From contig NZ_JAMFMB010000020.1 in assembly GCF_023502395.1 (NCBI RefSeq), forward strand, positions 1 to 64,000: 64,000 nucleotides of DNA. Reading direction: 5' to 3'. Made by a program: the position numbers and the translations under genes. Positions 1-7,670 of this stretch are shown piece by piece (within the stretch, counting starts at the first letter, position 1; each line of letters opens with the position of its first letter). The notes under the pieces were generated by a model. That model ran no database searches and was not told the DNA's origin. It saw nothing but the letters and a program-made list of their open reading frames with translations. This DNA comes from Ruegeria spongiae (GTDB taxonomy: Bacteria > Pseudomonadota > Alphaproteobacteria > Rhodobacterales > Rhodobacteraceae).

Positions 1-17
1 AGCGGATTTGTTGGGGT

Positions 18-53
18 AAAAAAAGGAAATGGCGCCAGATCGTATCTGGCGCC
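18..53 (-). terminator. Rho-independent terminator of parAB
   Basis: A perfect 10-bp inverted repeat, GGCGCCAGAT at 31-40 and ATCTGGCGCC at 44-53, has a 3-nt loop. Read on the minus strand it lies about 30 bases past the parB stop and is followed by a T-rich run complementary to the seven A at 18-24. This is the classic form of an intrinsic terminator for the minus-strand par operon. Confidence 0.85.
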
Positions 54-84
54 ACCTTGTCATTGAAACTCGCAGAATATGCGC

Positions 85-100
85 CTTACCCGTGGGTAAG
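85..100. promoter_or_regulatory. Candidate parS site 1, overlapping parB stop
   Basis: CTTACCCGTGGGTAAG has 7-bp arms forming a palindrome around a GT centre. The same 16-mer occurs at 1498-1513, and a fully symmetric version occurs at 2595-2610. All three copies fall in the par locus, and this one overlaps the parB stop codon. Size and symmetry fit a ParB binding site (parS). The assignment is inference from placement and repetition. Confidence 0.6.
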
Positions 101-1192
101 ATCATCTTCTTCTTGAAGATCCTCGACCAGCGCCGAGATGGCTTGTTCCAAACGTGCGCGGTCAACCCGCGTGAAATCCAGATTATATCGCACCTCAATC
201 CGCCCGACAGAGGCGGAACATTTGGCAACCCCTGCCCGCCCTGGAACTTGAAAAGTCGTTTTCGCCCGGCGAGTTTTGGTGCTGCCCTCGGATTTCGGTT
301 TCGCCGGAGCGACGGCCTCTTGCGACGCGAACCCCCTGAGAATTGCGATTTCGCGCGCGCTGTCTCGGTCTGGCTCGCTCATCAATGCAGATCCAACCCG
401 TCGGATCAGCCCGGGATCGGAGTCGAGCTTGCGCTTGAGTTCCACACCAACATTGCGTGGAATTTCATTGGGATGCATCAACAGCTTTTCCATCTTCATC
501 AGCAGACTGGCAAATGCTCGGATATAACTGCGTTTGGTGTAGCTGGCCGACTTGAACAAGGTCGACACCGCCTTGTCCACATCCCCGCAATCATTCGCCG
601 GATCCTCTGCATAGGCGCGGGCCAGCGCACCCATCTCTGCAAACGAGATATCTTTGCGGATCAGGTTCTCATCCACCATGCGCCGATAGCTGTGATCCAG
701 TTTCGCAGCTTCCGCTATCCCGGCCGGAATCACCTTATAGGTCTCGTCACCCGTTTCTTCACGCAGCGCCCGATAGGCCGACAGACGGCGCATGCCCTGA
801 ATCAGATCATACCGCCCGTCGGGGCGACGTTCGACACGAATGGGGTTAGACAATCCGATCTCTCTGATTGACGCCTTCAGTTCTTCCAGTTCGGGGTCTG
901 GGCCCGACTTGCGATCCCGCGTCAGTTTTTCGGATACGACATCTTCCAGTGCGATATGCTCCGTCACCAAGCCCTCGGCCCGGAGGCGGACCAACTCATG
1001 CGCCAAACGGTCATTTTCAGCACGGATGATATCCTCGGTCGACTGCTTGTCTCGCAAAGCATCAGCGTTCTCAGAGATTGCGGCGGCCATCGGGCCGCGC
1101 CGTTTTTCAAGGACCTCGTCCGACACTTTGCCTGTCTGAATATCCGCCATGGCTGGCATCTCGATATCAAAAACTCTGCGTTTGCGGCTCAT
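86..1192 (-). CDS. parB: ParB-family partition protein
   Basis: Centromere-binding protein of a plasmid-type partition system (368 aa). It should bind parS sites and load onto DNA so that ParA can segregate the replicon. A charged N-terminus is followed by a ParB/Srx-like core at about residues 95-200, including the GMRR motif near 133-136 that corresponds to the CTP/DNA-loading motif of the family. A helix-turn-helix region follows around 175-250 and a C-terminal dimerisation region ends the protein. The start codon overlaps the parA stop by 4 bp (ATGA), so the two are translationally coupled. A strong terminator lies just downstream. This could equally be called RepB of a DnaA-like replicon; it is not accompanied by a repC-type replicase. 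Confidence 0.9.
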   Translation of the reverse strand: MSRKRRVFDIEMPAMADIQTGKVSDEVLEKRRGPMAAAISENADALRDKQSTEDIIRAENDRLAHELVRLRAEGLVTEHIALEDVVSEKLTRDRKSGPDPELEELKASIREIGLSNPIRVERRPDGRYDLIQGMRRLSAYRALREETGDETYKVIPAGIAEAAKLDHSYRRMVDENLIRKDISFAEMGALARAYAEDPANDCGDVDKAVSTLFKSASYTKRSYIRAFASLLMKMEKLLMHPNEIPRNVGVELKRKLDSDPGLIRRVGSALMSEPDRDSAREIAILRGFASQEAVAPAKPKSEGSTKTRRAKTTFQVPGRAGVAKCSASVGRIEVRYNLDFTRVDRARLEQAISALVEDLQEEDDLTHG

Positions 1193-2496
1193 GCGTCATC
1201 CTCCAGCTTGTCCCAGGCAGATATCATGACGTCCCGGAATTCCTCGTAGACATTGTCAAAAGTCGAACGCGCCCGGCGCCATGTTTCGCGCGTCATCTCG
1301 CGATAGTCCATCTCGTAGACCGAACTCAGAAACCGGCCGGATTGCTCGACGGCGCGCGTCATCTCTACCGGGTGCTGCGCGACATGCTCTCCGAAAACCT
1401 TGCGAAACGCGTCGAACATGGCCAGATGCAAGGCATTGCCGGGCTCATAACGCGTGAGCAGGAACCGCAACTCGCAAAAGGTCTTGGGCAGGCTGATCTT
1501 ACCCGTGGGTAAGGTCTTATCAAACCCGTAGGCCAGATCCTCCAGCGCTTCGGCCAATTGCCCGATAAAGGACGTGGTCGAGTCATACTCCCAATATCCG
1601 GGCCCGGATGGAACGTAGAGCATATCAGCCGCAAACACCGCGTTCATCGACTGGTAGCCGATCGCCGGAGGGCAGTCGAACAGGATCAGGTCATAAGCGT
1701 CGTCGGGGATCTGATCCAGATAGCGCGACACCGCCGCAAAGAACGACCATTCGGGATTCAGGTGCCGGTATTGGGCTGAGGCAAACTCAACAAAGGCGGC
1801 GTTGGCACAGGACGGGATCGCATCGATTGTCGACCAGGAAGTCTTCTTGATGAAGTCGGAGATCCGCAGATCACCCAAACCCATTTCGGTGATCGAGGGG
1901 GGCAGCTCGCGGCGGGGCAGGGCGGTTCCGGATTCGGCGGCGGCAGGCCGACTGTTCATCCGCTCGGTCTCACGAATGAGGTCCCGGGCCATAATGCCCC
2001 AGACCGTGAAATCCTCGGCCACATCGGTCAGCCCCATGGAGTGGCTCAGCGTCGCCTGCGGGTCGAAATCGACCACAAGCACGCGATAGCCGTCCAAGGC
2101 AGAAGCATGGGCCAGATGCAGGGCGACGGTGGATTTACCAGCGCCGCCCTTGAAATTCGCCACGGCAGCCCGGATCGCCCGCTTGCCGGCGGGGCGGGGC
2201 GGCATCAGGGATTTGCGGTTGACCTTGAGCCGCCTGCGCAGCTCATTGACCTCTTCCAGGCTGAACCAGCGTTGCCGCCCATCCGGCTCTACCTCGCCGC
2301 TTGGCAAGGTTGGGTCCGCCGCCAGCTTGCCGCGGAATGTCGATTGATTGACCCTGAAGATCAGCTCGGACACTTCCCAGCTTGAGAAGCGGCGCAACGT
2401 CTTCTCCATCTCGGGGCTAAAGGTTTGCTGCCGTATCCATCCCTGCAACTTAAGGGACTGGTTGCGCAAGGCGCTCAGGTCTTCGTGCGTATACAT
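1189..2496 (-). CDS. parA: ParA-family partition ATPase
   Basis: Partition ATPase (435 aa) that moves ParB-parS complexes over the nucleoid. It has the deviant Walker A motif KGGAGKST at residues 116-123, then the VVDFDPQATLS strand, and a later LILFDCPPAIG segment, all typical of ParA. The roughly 105-residue N-terminal extension contains a predicted winged/MerR-like helical region (about 35-95), as in type Ia ParA proteins that repress their own promoter. It is the first gene of the parAB operon, divergent from the replicase gene at 2963. A 16-bp palindrome upstream (2595-2610) could be the operator or a parS site. A second copy of that palindrome lies inside this gene at 1498-1513. Confidence 0.93.
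   Translation of the reverse strand: MYTHEDLSALRNQSLKLQGWIRQQTFSPEMEKTLRRFSSWEVSELIFRVNQSTFRGKLAADPTLPSGEVEPDGRQRWFSLEEVNELRRRLKVNRKSLMPPRPAGKRAIRAAVANFKGGAGKSTVALHLAHASALDGYRVLVVDFDPQATLSHSMGLTDVAEDFTVWGIMARDLIRETERMNSRPAAAESGTALPRRELPPSITEMGLGDLRISDFIKKTSWSTIDAIPSCANAAFVEFASAQYRHLNPEWSFFAAVSRYLDQIPDDAYDLILFDCPPAIGYQSMNAVFAADMLYVPSGPGYWEYDSTTSFIGQLAEALEDLAYGFDKTLPTGKISLPKTFCELRFLLTRYEPGNALHLAMFDAFRKVFGEHVAQHPVEMTRAVEQSGRFLSSVYEMDYREMTRETWRRARSTFDNVYEEFRDVMISAWDKLEDDA
1498..1513. promoter_or_regulatory. Candidate parS site 2, inside parA
   Basis: CTTACCCGTGGGTAAG is identical over 16 bp to the copy at 85-100. Being inside the parA coding frame, where it encodes residues around LPTGKI, makes exact conservation by chance less likely. 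It is best explained as an intragenic ParB binding site. Confidence 0.6.
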
Positions 2497-2594
2497 GCCT
2501 CGGGTCTCTGCTCTTTCGGACGCTATTTGTTTTGTAGTTCTTTTTTACGCCCTGTTTGCGTTTTTGGCAAAAGAAAATATCATACCAATGCGAT

Positions 2595-2610
2595 CTTACC
2601 CGCGGGTAAG
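2595..2610. promoter_or_regulatory. Candidate parS site 3 / parA operator
   Basis: CTTACCCGCGGGTAAG is a perfect 16-bp palindrome and the symmetric form of the sites at 85-100 and 1498-1513. It lies about 100 bp upstream of the parA start. Here it could serve both as a centromere site and as an operator for autoregulation of parAB. Confidence 0.65.
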
Positions 2611-2691
2611 AAAACAAGGGGTTGGGGCCACTGAACTGATTCGGGGGCGTGCCGCTGTCAAACAACGAGTCGATCTGGGCTGACGGCACAG

Positions 2692-2772
2692 ATATAGGGG
2701 GACGCCTTGGATACCATCGCCCCATATAGGGGGACAGCATAGTCGATTAAGGGGGCATACAGAGTGTCCCCC
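2692..2772. repeat. Iteron-like GGGGGAC repeats
   Basis: ATATAGGGGGAC occurs at 2692-2703 and again, identical over 12 bp, at 2724-2735 (32-bp spacing, about three helical turns). A related TTAAGGGGGCATA follows near 2747-2759, and the inverse form GTCCCCC lies at 2766-2772. The cluster sits next to an AT-rich run and 190-270 bp before the replicase gene. It is a likely binding array for the replicase. Confidence 0.55.
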
Positions 2773-2962
2773 ATCACCAATACTTCACCAAATTTTTTAA
2801 TTTATTTGAGCTCAAAGGGTTGGATTGCCGACCTGTATTCAGACTCCTCTTGACAGAATCGAAGCTTTGGACGCTAATCGGGACAAGATCAGGAATAGCG
2901 TTGTGAAGCGGCGACAAGACTGCGGATAAGACGCATGAGGCTTACAAGGCGGCGAGCATAAA

Positions 2963-3646
2963 ATGCAGGTTGCACAACCGGTCGGGCGAAATGCGCCGGC
3001 CCTGAAATACGACATACTCTCTGCCCTGGCAGTTCATGCTCTGGCAGCTGACAAGCATCGGCAACGCAGTATTCTTCGGGTTCTGACGCTGATCACAACC
3101 CGCTACAACTGGCGATCCAACGAATTGTCGATCGGGCGGGAAGAGATCGCGCGGCTCTGGTCCGTGAACGAAAGAACCGTGAAGCGAGAGATGGCCAGAT
3201 TTCGCAGCCAGGGATGGATCGCCGTCAAACGCCCGGCAGCGCGGGGCAGGGTGGCGGTTTACGAGCTGGACCTGAAACAGATGATGCTGGATACCGCCGA
3301 AATATGGCCTGTCATCGGCTCGGACTTTCAGGAGCGTATGGGGGATGCGAAAGAACCCTCGACCAATGTTGTACCGTTCAAGGAGAAGCAAGATCTGGCC
3401 CCGCCCGACGGCGAAGACGTGTGGGGGCAGGTGCAGACCATGTTGCACGGGCGGGACCCCGAACTCTGGTCCAGCTGGTTCCAACATCTGACCGAGGCGG
3501 AGAGGGCAGGGGGGGTGGCGACCCTGATTGCCCCCTCGCGTTTCATGGCGGACTATATTGCACAGAAATGGACCGGGCGGGTACTGGCGGCCTATGGGCG
3601 CATCGACCCGTCGATCCGGACGGTTCGGATCGAAGCGACGGAATAG
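2963..3646 (+). CDS. DnaA-like replicase (plasmid replication initiator)
   Basis: A 227-aa protein matching the DnaA-like replicases of Roseobacter extrachromosomal replicons. Residues about 20-110 look like a winged-helix DNA-binding domain (SILRVLTLITTRYNW, then the IGREEIARLWSVNERTVKREM helix-turn-helix). After a linker, residues about 150-225 resemble domain I of DnaA (VWGQVQTML, LWSSWFQHL, then LIAPSRFMADYIAQKW). The AAA+ and domain IV modules of true DnaA are absent, so this is not the chromosomal initiator. It reads away from the putative origin and is divergent from parAB, as expected for this plasmid class. Its stop lies 10 bp from the stop of nagA, which points towards it. Confidence 0.85.
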   Translation: MQVAQPVGRNAPALKYDILSALAVHALAADKHRQRSILRVLTLITTRYNWRSNELSIGREEIARLWSVNERTVKREMARFRSQGWIAVKRPAARGRVAVYELDLKQMMLDTAEIWPVIGSDFQERMGDAKEPSTNVVPFKEKQDLAPPDGEDVWGQVQTMLHGRDPELWSSWFQHLTEAERAGGVATLIAPSRFMADYIAQKWTGRVLAAYGRIDPSIRTVRIEATE

Positions 3647-3655
3647 GAGGCAGGG

Positions 3656-4834
3656 TTATTCAGCGCGCGCAGATTTCGACGGCACCGACGACGCGAACCG
3701 ATCCAGGGGCGTGAGGTGACGCAGGCAGGAGGAGATGTGGATCAGATCGGACAAATGGGTTGAACCGGGCCTTGGCGTCGTTGGCTGGTCAATCAGGGCT
3801 CCAGGCGTTGTTGTAGTGGCCTGCAGTGCCTGTTCCAGAGCAACGCCCACATCATTGACCAGCACCCGGATTGCGGTGGTCAGATCCAGATCAGCTCCGG
3901 CGAGTGTTCCGTCCTCAAGCGTAAGCCGCCCATCGTTGCGCGAAATTCGGCGACCTTCCAGAAAGAACTCGGTCAGGGCCGTCCCGGCCACCGCCATAGC
4001 ATCGCTGACAAGGAAGATTTGACCGGGCCCCGCCTTGCTGTCCCATGCTGTGCGCATGGCGGCGGGGTGGACGTGGATGCCATCCGCGATCAAGCCCGCC
4101 GACAGGGTGCCGGTGGCCAGGGTTGCCCCCACAAGGCCAGGTTCACGGTTACCAAGCTGGCTCATCGCGTTGAACAGATGGGTGACACAGCGGGCACCGG
4201 CCTCGGCGTAGGATTTGCAGGTCTCGAAACCGGCATCCGTATGTCCAAGCGACACCAGAATGCCCGCCGCGGCCAGAGTGGCAATCTGATCGGGCGTGGT
4301 GCTCTCGGGGGCGACGGTGACTTTAAGGACGGGAATATCTGCTTTTGCCGCAAGCAGAAGCCGGAGGTCCGTGTCCTCCATCGGGCGGATCAGGTCCGCA
4401 TCATGGGCACCCTTGCGGGCAACGCTGAGATGGGGGCCCTCCAGATGCAGCCCAGCGATGCCCGGAACCTTGCCGTTGATGGCGTATCGCGCTGCGTCGA
4501 TGGCCGCTTTGGTCTTCTCTGGGGTGTCCGTTATCAGCGTCGGAAGGATGGCCGTCGTCCCAAGGCTGCGATGGGCGCTTGCGATGCGTGTCAGGGTGGC
4601 GACCGAGGGATCATCGTTGAACATCACCCCGTCGCCGCCATTGACCTGCAGATCGACATATCCGGGCGACAGGATGCCGCCGTCCAGATCGACGGTCTCG
4701 CAGTCGCGCGTGGTTTCCGTTTCGGGCACCAGCCCTGTGAAAATCCCGTCCCTGAAACTTGCGGCCTTGCCGTCATGCAGGCGGTTTCCGTCAAAAAAGC
4801 GCCCGCCAATGAATATCACGGATTCGCGTGTCAT
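3656..4834 (-). CDS. nagA: N-acetylglucosamine-6-phosphate deacetylase
   Basis: Removes the acetyl group from GlcNAc-6-P to give glucosamine-6-P in the cytoplasm (392 aa, amidohydrolase superfamily). Visible motifs are LSPGYVDLQVNG near residue 55, the HLEGPHLS metal-binding segment, SLGHTDAG, THLFNAM and the catalytic LVSDAM. It is the last gene of kinase-regulator-deaminase-nagA. Its start overlaps the deaminase stop (ATGA). The C-terminal 40 residues (from PRPGSTHLSDLIHISS onward) match the usual PGxxADLV ending only loosely and run on into an unusual SVPSKSARAE tail. This end abuts the replicase stop, so it may have been altered when the modules joined. Confidence 0.92.
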   Translation of the reverse strand: MTRESVIFIGGRFFDGNRLHDGKAASFRDGIFTGLVPETETTRDCETVDLDGGILSPGYVDLQVNGGDGVMFNDDPSVATLTRIASAHRSLGTTAILPTLITDTPEKTKAAIDAARYAINGKVPGIAGLHLEGPHLSVARKGAHDADLIRPMEDTDLRLLLAAKADIPVLKVTVAPESTTPDQIATLAAAGILVSLGHTDAGFETCKSYAEAGARCVTHLFNAMSQLGNREPGLVGATLATGTLSAGLIADGIHVHPAAMRTAWDSKAGPGQIFLVSDAMAVAGTALTEFFLEGRRISRNDGRLTLEDGTLAGADLDLTTAIRVLVNDVGVALEQALQATTTTPGALIDQPTTPRPGSTHLSDLIHISSCLRHLTPLDRFASSVPSKSARAE

Positions 4835-5859
4835 ACGGTTTCCGTCACTTTTTTCAGATGCCTGGGGGTGTCGGGATCGATCCCGCGACTGCGCGCGACC
4901 TGCTCGACCATGCCGTAGAAGGACACGATTGCGGCAATCGGATCGGTCAGCCAGTGATCGGTTCGTACGTGCGGCAGTGTGATCGCCTTGTCGAGCTTGG
5001 GGGTTGTCGCAAAAACGGTTGCACCCTTGTCGGACAGCGCGTCGGCCACCTGGGCCAGACTGCTTTCGGCCGCATCACCGGCGACGAAGCCGATCACCGG
5101 GAAGCCCTGATCGACGATCGAAACCGGCCCGTGCAGCACCTCTGCCGAGGAATAGCTTTCCGCATGGATAAGGCAGGTTTCCTTGAACTTCAGCGCCGCT
5201 TCGTTGGCGATGGCCCAGGACGGCCCCCGACCAAGCGTGAACAGCGAGCGACCGTCCAGCGCGGCGGCGGCGTCGGACCAATCGCAGGCCGTAGCGGCTG
5301 CCAGTTGGCTGGGCAGGGCCCGAATGGCGCTGATCAGGTCGGCGTCCTGCTTGATTTCAGCGATCAGCCACAGGCCGACAACCAGCGAAGTGACGAAGGT
5401 TTTTGTGGCCGCAACGCTCAGCTCGGGGCCTGCATGGATCGGCAAGGTGGCGGACGCTGCCTTGGCGAGGTCGGATGCGGGGTTGTTCGTGATCGCAACG
5501 GACAGGCCCTTCGATGCAGTGATGGCTTTGGTCATCCGCACGATGTCGGGGCTCATGCCGGATTGCGACACTGAAAGGCAAAGCGCGCCCTCTGCGACCA
5601 GGTCGACATCATAGATCGACTTCACCGATGGCCCGACAGAGGCCATGGGGCGGCGCAGAACCAGTTCACTGGCATATTTGAGGTAGGTGCAGGCGTGATC
5701 GGACGATCCTCTTGCGACCGACAGCAGAAATCTCGGGTCCATTTGCCGGGCGGCTTCAGCGGTGTTGTTAACGTCGTCCCCGCCTTGTGACAGAAGACGC
5801 TCGACGGCATCGGGAATCTCGTCGATTTCACGGCGCATGAGGGTGGTGCCATTGGTCAT
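4831..5859 (-). CDS. SIS-domain glucosamine-6-phosphate deaminase (GlmS-like, no glutaminase domain)
   Basis: A 342-aa protein with two SIS sugar-phosphate domains like the isomerase half of GlmS. Motifs include ARGSSDHACTYLKY, SVSQSGMSPD, ELSVAATKTFVT, GRGPSWAIANEAALKFKETC and HAESYSSAEVLHGP. It lacks the N-terminal Cys glutaminase domain. Such proteins, placed between nagA and a GntR regulator, act as glucosamine-6-P deaminases (NagB-II type) giving fructose-6-P and ammonia. No classical nagB is in the cluster, which supports this. The ATG at 5859 is chosen because it follows the regulator stop by 13 bp; an in-frame extension to 6102 would overlap the regulator and reads as non-coding. Confidence 0.85.
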   Translation of the reverse strand: MTNGTTLMRREIDEIPDAVERLLSQGGDDVNNTAEAARQMDPRFLLSVARGSSDHACTYLKYASELVLRRPMASVGPSVKSIYDVDLVAEGALCLSVSQSGMSPDIVRMTKAITASKGLSVAITNNPASDLAKAASATLPIHAGPELSVAATKTFVTSLVVGLWLIAEIKQDADLISAIRALPSQLAAATACDWSDAAAALDGRSLFTLGRGPSWAIANEAALKFKETCLIHAESYSSAEVLHGPVSIVDQGFPVIGFVAGDAAESSLAQVADALSDKGATVFATTPKLDKAITLPHVRTDHWLTDPIAAIVSFYGMVEQVARSRGIDPDTPRHLKKVTETV

Positions 5860-5872
5860 TTGCAGGGCCTTT

Positions 5873-6628
5873 TCAATGAGTGAGGCGCAGCTCCGCCACA
5901 AAATCATAGGCGTCGCCGCGATAGATCGATCGGGTGAGTTCCGCGACGCGTCCGCTTTGCAGATAGGACGTCCGCTGAATGCGCAATCCGGCGGTGCCTT
6001 CCGCGACGCCCAGCAGGCCGGCCTCTTCCGCTTCGAGGTTGATCGCAGAGATTTTCTGCACCGCGCGGATCGGGCGGGTGCCGGACTGTTCCAGCAATTC
6101 ATAGAGAGAGGTCGTCACCGCCGTCGGATTCGGCAGAATGTCGAGCGGCAGTGCCGCGCGTTCCAGGGCCATTGGTCGCCCGCCTGCCTCGCGCAGGCGG
6201 TAAATGCGGGCGACCTGTTCCCCGGCGGCAAGGCCGAGGCCAATCACTTCTTCGGGGGAGGGCATGAAGAGGCCGCGCTCCAGCCATTTCGAGGTGGTTT
6301 CAAGCCCGCGGCGTTGCATGTCCTCGGTGAAAGAGGTCAGGTGCGACAGCGATTGTTCCACGCGGGTCACCGGTTCGCGCACGAACGAGCCCGAGCCTTG
6401 CCGCTGTTCCACCGTGCCTTCGCGCACCAGTTCCTGGATGGCCTTGCGGACGGTCACGCGCGACAGGTCGGTGATCTCTGCGATTTCGCGCTCGGGCGGC
6501 AAAGAGGAATTGGGCGCCAGAATGCCGTCCTCGATCCCGGCCTCGAGCCGTCTGCGCAATTGTACATAGCGCGGTCCGGCGGTCCTGCTGAGCCAGCTTT
6601 CGGGACGCAGAAATTCAGCAATATCCAT
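5873..6628 (-). CDS. nagR: GntR/HutC-family regulator of amino-sugar genes
   Basis: A 251-aa repressor of the HutC subfamily. A winged-helix domain (about residues 20-85, with YVQLRRRLEAGI, LPPEREIAEITDLSRVTVRKAI and the wing RQGSGSFV) is followed by a UTRA effector domain, which in NagR/YvoA-type proteins binds GlcN-6-P or GlcNAc-6-P. The ATG at 6628 is preceded by a strong AAGGAG. The gene overlaps the 3' end of the upstream kinase gene by 14 bp. It most likely controls both arms of the locus through the repeats at 7503-7670. Confidence 0.88.
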   Translation of the reverse strand: MDIAEFLRPESWLSRTAGPRYVQLRRRLEAGIEDGILAPNSSLPPEREIAEITDLSRVTVRKAIQELVREGTVEQRQGSGSFVREPVTRVEQSLSHLTSFTEDMQRRGLETTSKWLERGLFMPSPEEVIGLGLAAGEQVARIYRLREAGGRPMALERAALPLDILPNPTAVTTSLYELLEQSGTRPIRAVQKISAINLEAEEAGLLGVAEGTAGLRIQRTSYLQSGRVAELTRSIYRGDAYDFVAELRLTH

Positions 6629-7502
6629 GTGCGATCTCCTTGTCTCGTTCCTGCGCCAGCGCAATTGCGCCCTCTAGCGGCTCGCCCTTGGGTTCGGCCA
6701 GATCGGGTGCGATCGCGTCAGGAAAATAAGCGGCGTAATGCGGGCCTATCCCACCGGTCAGGCAAATGGGCATGCCCGATCTCCAGCCCATCTGTTTAAG
6801 GTTGGCGGCAATGTGATCCGTGGCGGCCTGCATGATCTTGAGGGCAACGGGGTCGCCGCCTGCCGCATGTTCCGTCACTTGGGGGGCCAGTGCCCCGAAG
6901 GCCGCCGGGTCGGCGTCGCGGGCAAACTCCACGATTTCGGCGGCGGTGCTGAACCGGGTCCGAAAATCTGCGATCATCGGCGACATCGGAAGAAACCCGT
7001 CGACCTGATGCAGGAGGTGCGACAGGGCTGTACGACCGACCCATTGGGCCGAGGCCTCATCCCCCAGGACAGAGCCCCAACCGCCTGCAAGCCGGTGTGT
7101 CCCGGCGATTTGGGCGGCGAAGAACGACCCGGTGCCGCAATGGGCGACAAGCCCGTCGCCGCGCCCCAGCGCGCCACGCAGTGCGGCAAGGCGATCATCG
7201 CCATAGCGCGCGTTTTGCAACGGCAGCGCCGCGCTCAGCCGGTCGACAAGCGCCTGACCCGTGACCCCGGCCAATCCGACAAAGGCGGGCAGGGCGTGCA
7301 GCGTTTCTGCGTCGGTACCACTGCGTTGTGCGAGGGTCTGGATGCCGTCGAGCAGGTGGCGCACCGCGCTGTCGAAATCGGTCGAGACATTGGCCGACCC
7401 CGTTTCAATGATGTGGCGATCATGGCCGCGAACAAACGCAATGCGGCAGCGCGTGCCACCGCCATCAATGGCCAGAACCGGGGTGTCGGGCGAATCCGTC
7501 AT
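6615..7502 (-). CDS. BadF/BadG-type N-acetylhexosamine kinase
   Basis: A 295-aa ASKHA-fold sugar kinase of the BadF/BadG/BcrA/BcrD type. It has phosphate-1 motif AIDGGGTRCR at the N-terminus, the phosphate-2 GTGSFFA motif, WGSVLGDEASAQWVG, and a late LTGGIGPHYA adenosine motif. Family members phosphorylate GlcNAc or glucosamine, and at least one (MurK) phosphorylates both MurNAc and GlcNAc. Because murQ faces it across the promoter region and no anmK is present, a dual MurNAc/GlcNAc kinase fits. It is the first gene of the minus-strand arm. AAGG sits 8 bp before the ATG. Confidence 0.8.
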   Translation of the reverse strand: MTDSPDTPVLAIDGGGTRCRIAFVRGHDRHIIETGSANVSTDFDSAVRHLLDGIQTLAQRSGTDAETLHALPAFVGLAGVTGQALVDRLSAALPLQNARYGDDRLAALRGALGRGDGLVAHCGTGSFFAAQIAGTHRLAGGWGSVLGDEASAQWVGRTALSHLLHQVDGFLPMSPMIADFRTRFSTAAEIVEFARDADPAAFGALAPQVTEHAAGGDPVALKIMQAATDHIAANLKQMGWRSGMPICLTGGIGPHYAAYFPDAIAPDLAEPKGEPLEGAIALAQERDKEIAHGYC

Positions 7503-7670
7503 ATAGAAACCTTTATAATACCTTTGGAGGATTTCAAAGGCCTAAATGGTACCAAAGCTGGTCATATGGCGTGTGTACGCTGCGCAATACGGCGAATTCA
7601 GGGCAAATAATATAATGGTAGACAAATGGTATCTAATAGGTATTTTTGTAGAAACCCAAGGGAGATTCGC
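7503..7670. promoter_or_regulatory. Divergent control region with putative NagR operators
   Basis: This 168-bp region lies between the kinase and murQ. On the murQ side three related hexamers sit exactly 11 bp apart: ATGGTA at 7615, ATGGTA at 7626 and TAGGTA at 7637. On the kinase side there is a perfect palindrome TGGTACCA at 7547-7554, and AATACCT at 7517-7523, which mirrors AGGTATT at 7638-7644. GGTA half sites are typical of HutC-type regulators. One-turn phasing suggests several repressor dimers on one DNA face. No clear -35/-10 was assigned. Confidence 0.6.

Larger units (their letters stand above)
2497..2962. other. Putative replication origin between parA and replicase
   Basis: This 466-bp divergent intergenic region has no convincing gene. 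It holds one 16-bp palindrome (2595-2610) and several GGGGGAC repeats in both orientations (2692-2772). An A/T-rich stretch follows at about 2788-2812. Just before the replicase gene, TGCGGATAA at 2921-2929 is one mismatch from a DnaA box read on the other strand (TTATCCGCA versus TTATCCACA). Repeats next to an AT-rich stretch and a replicase gene are what an iteron-type origin looks like. The function is inferred. Confidence 0.6.

Noticed and set aside
29-871. 280-codon plus-strand frame opposite parB
   Set aside because: Shadow of parB; the first part overlaps the parB terminator hairpin.
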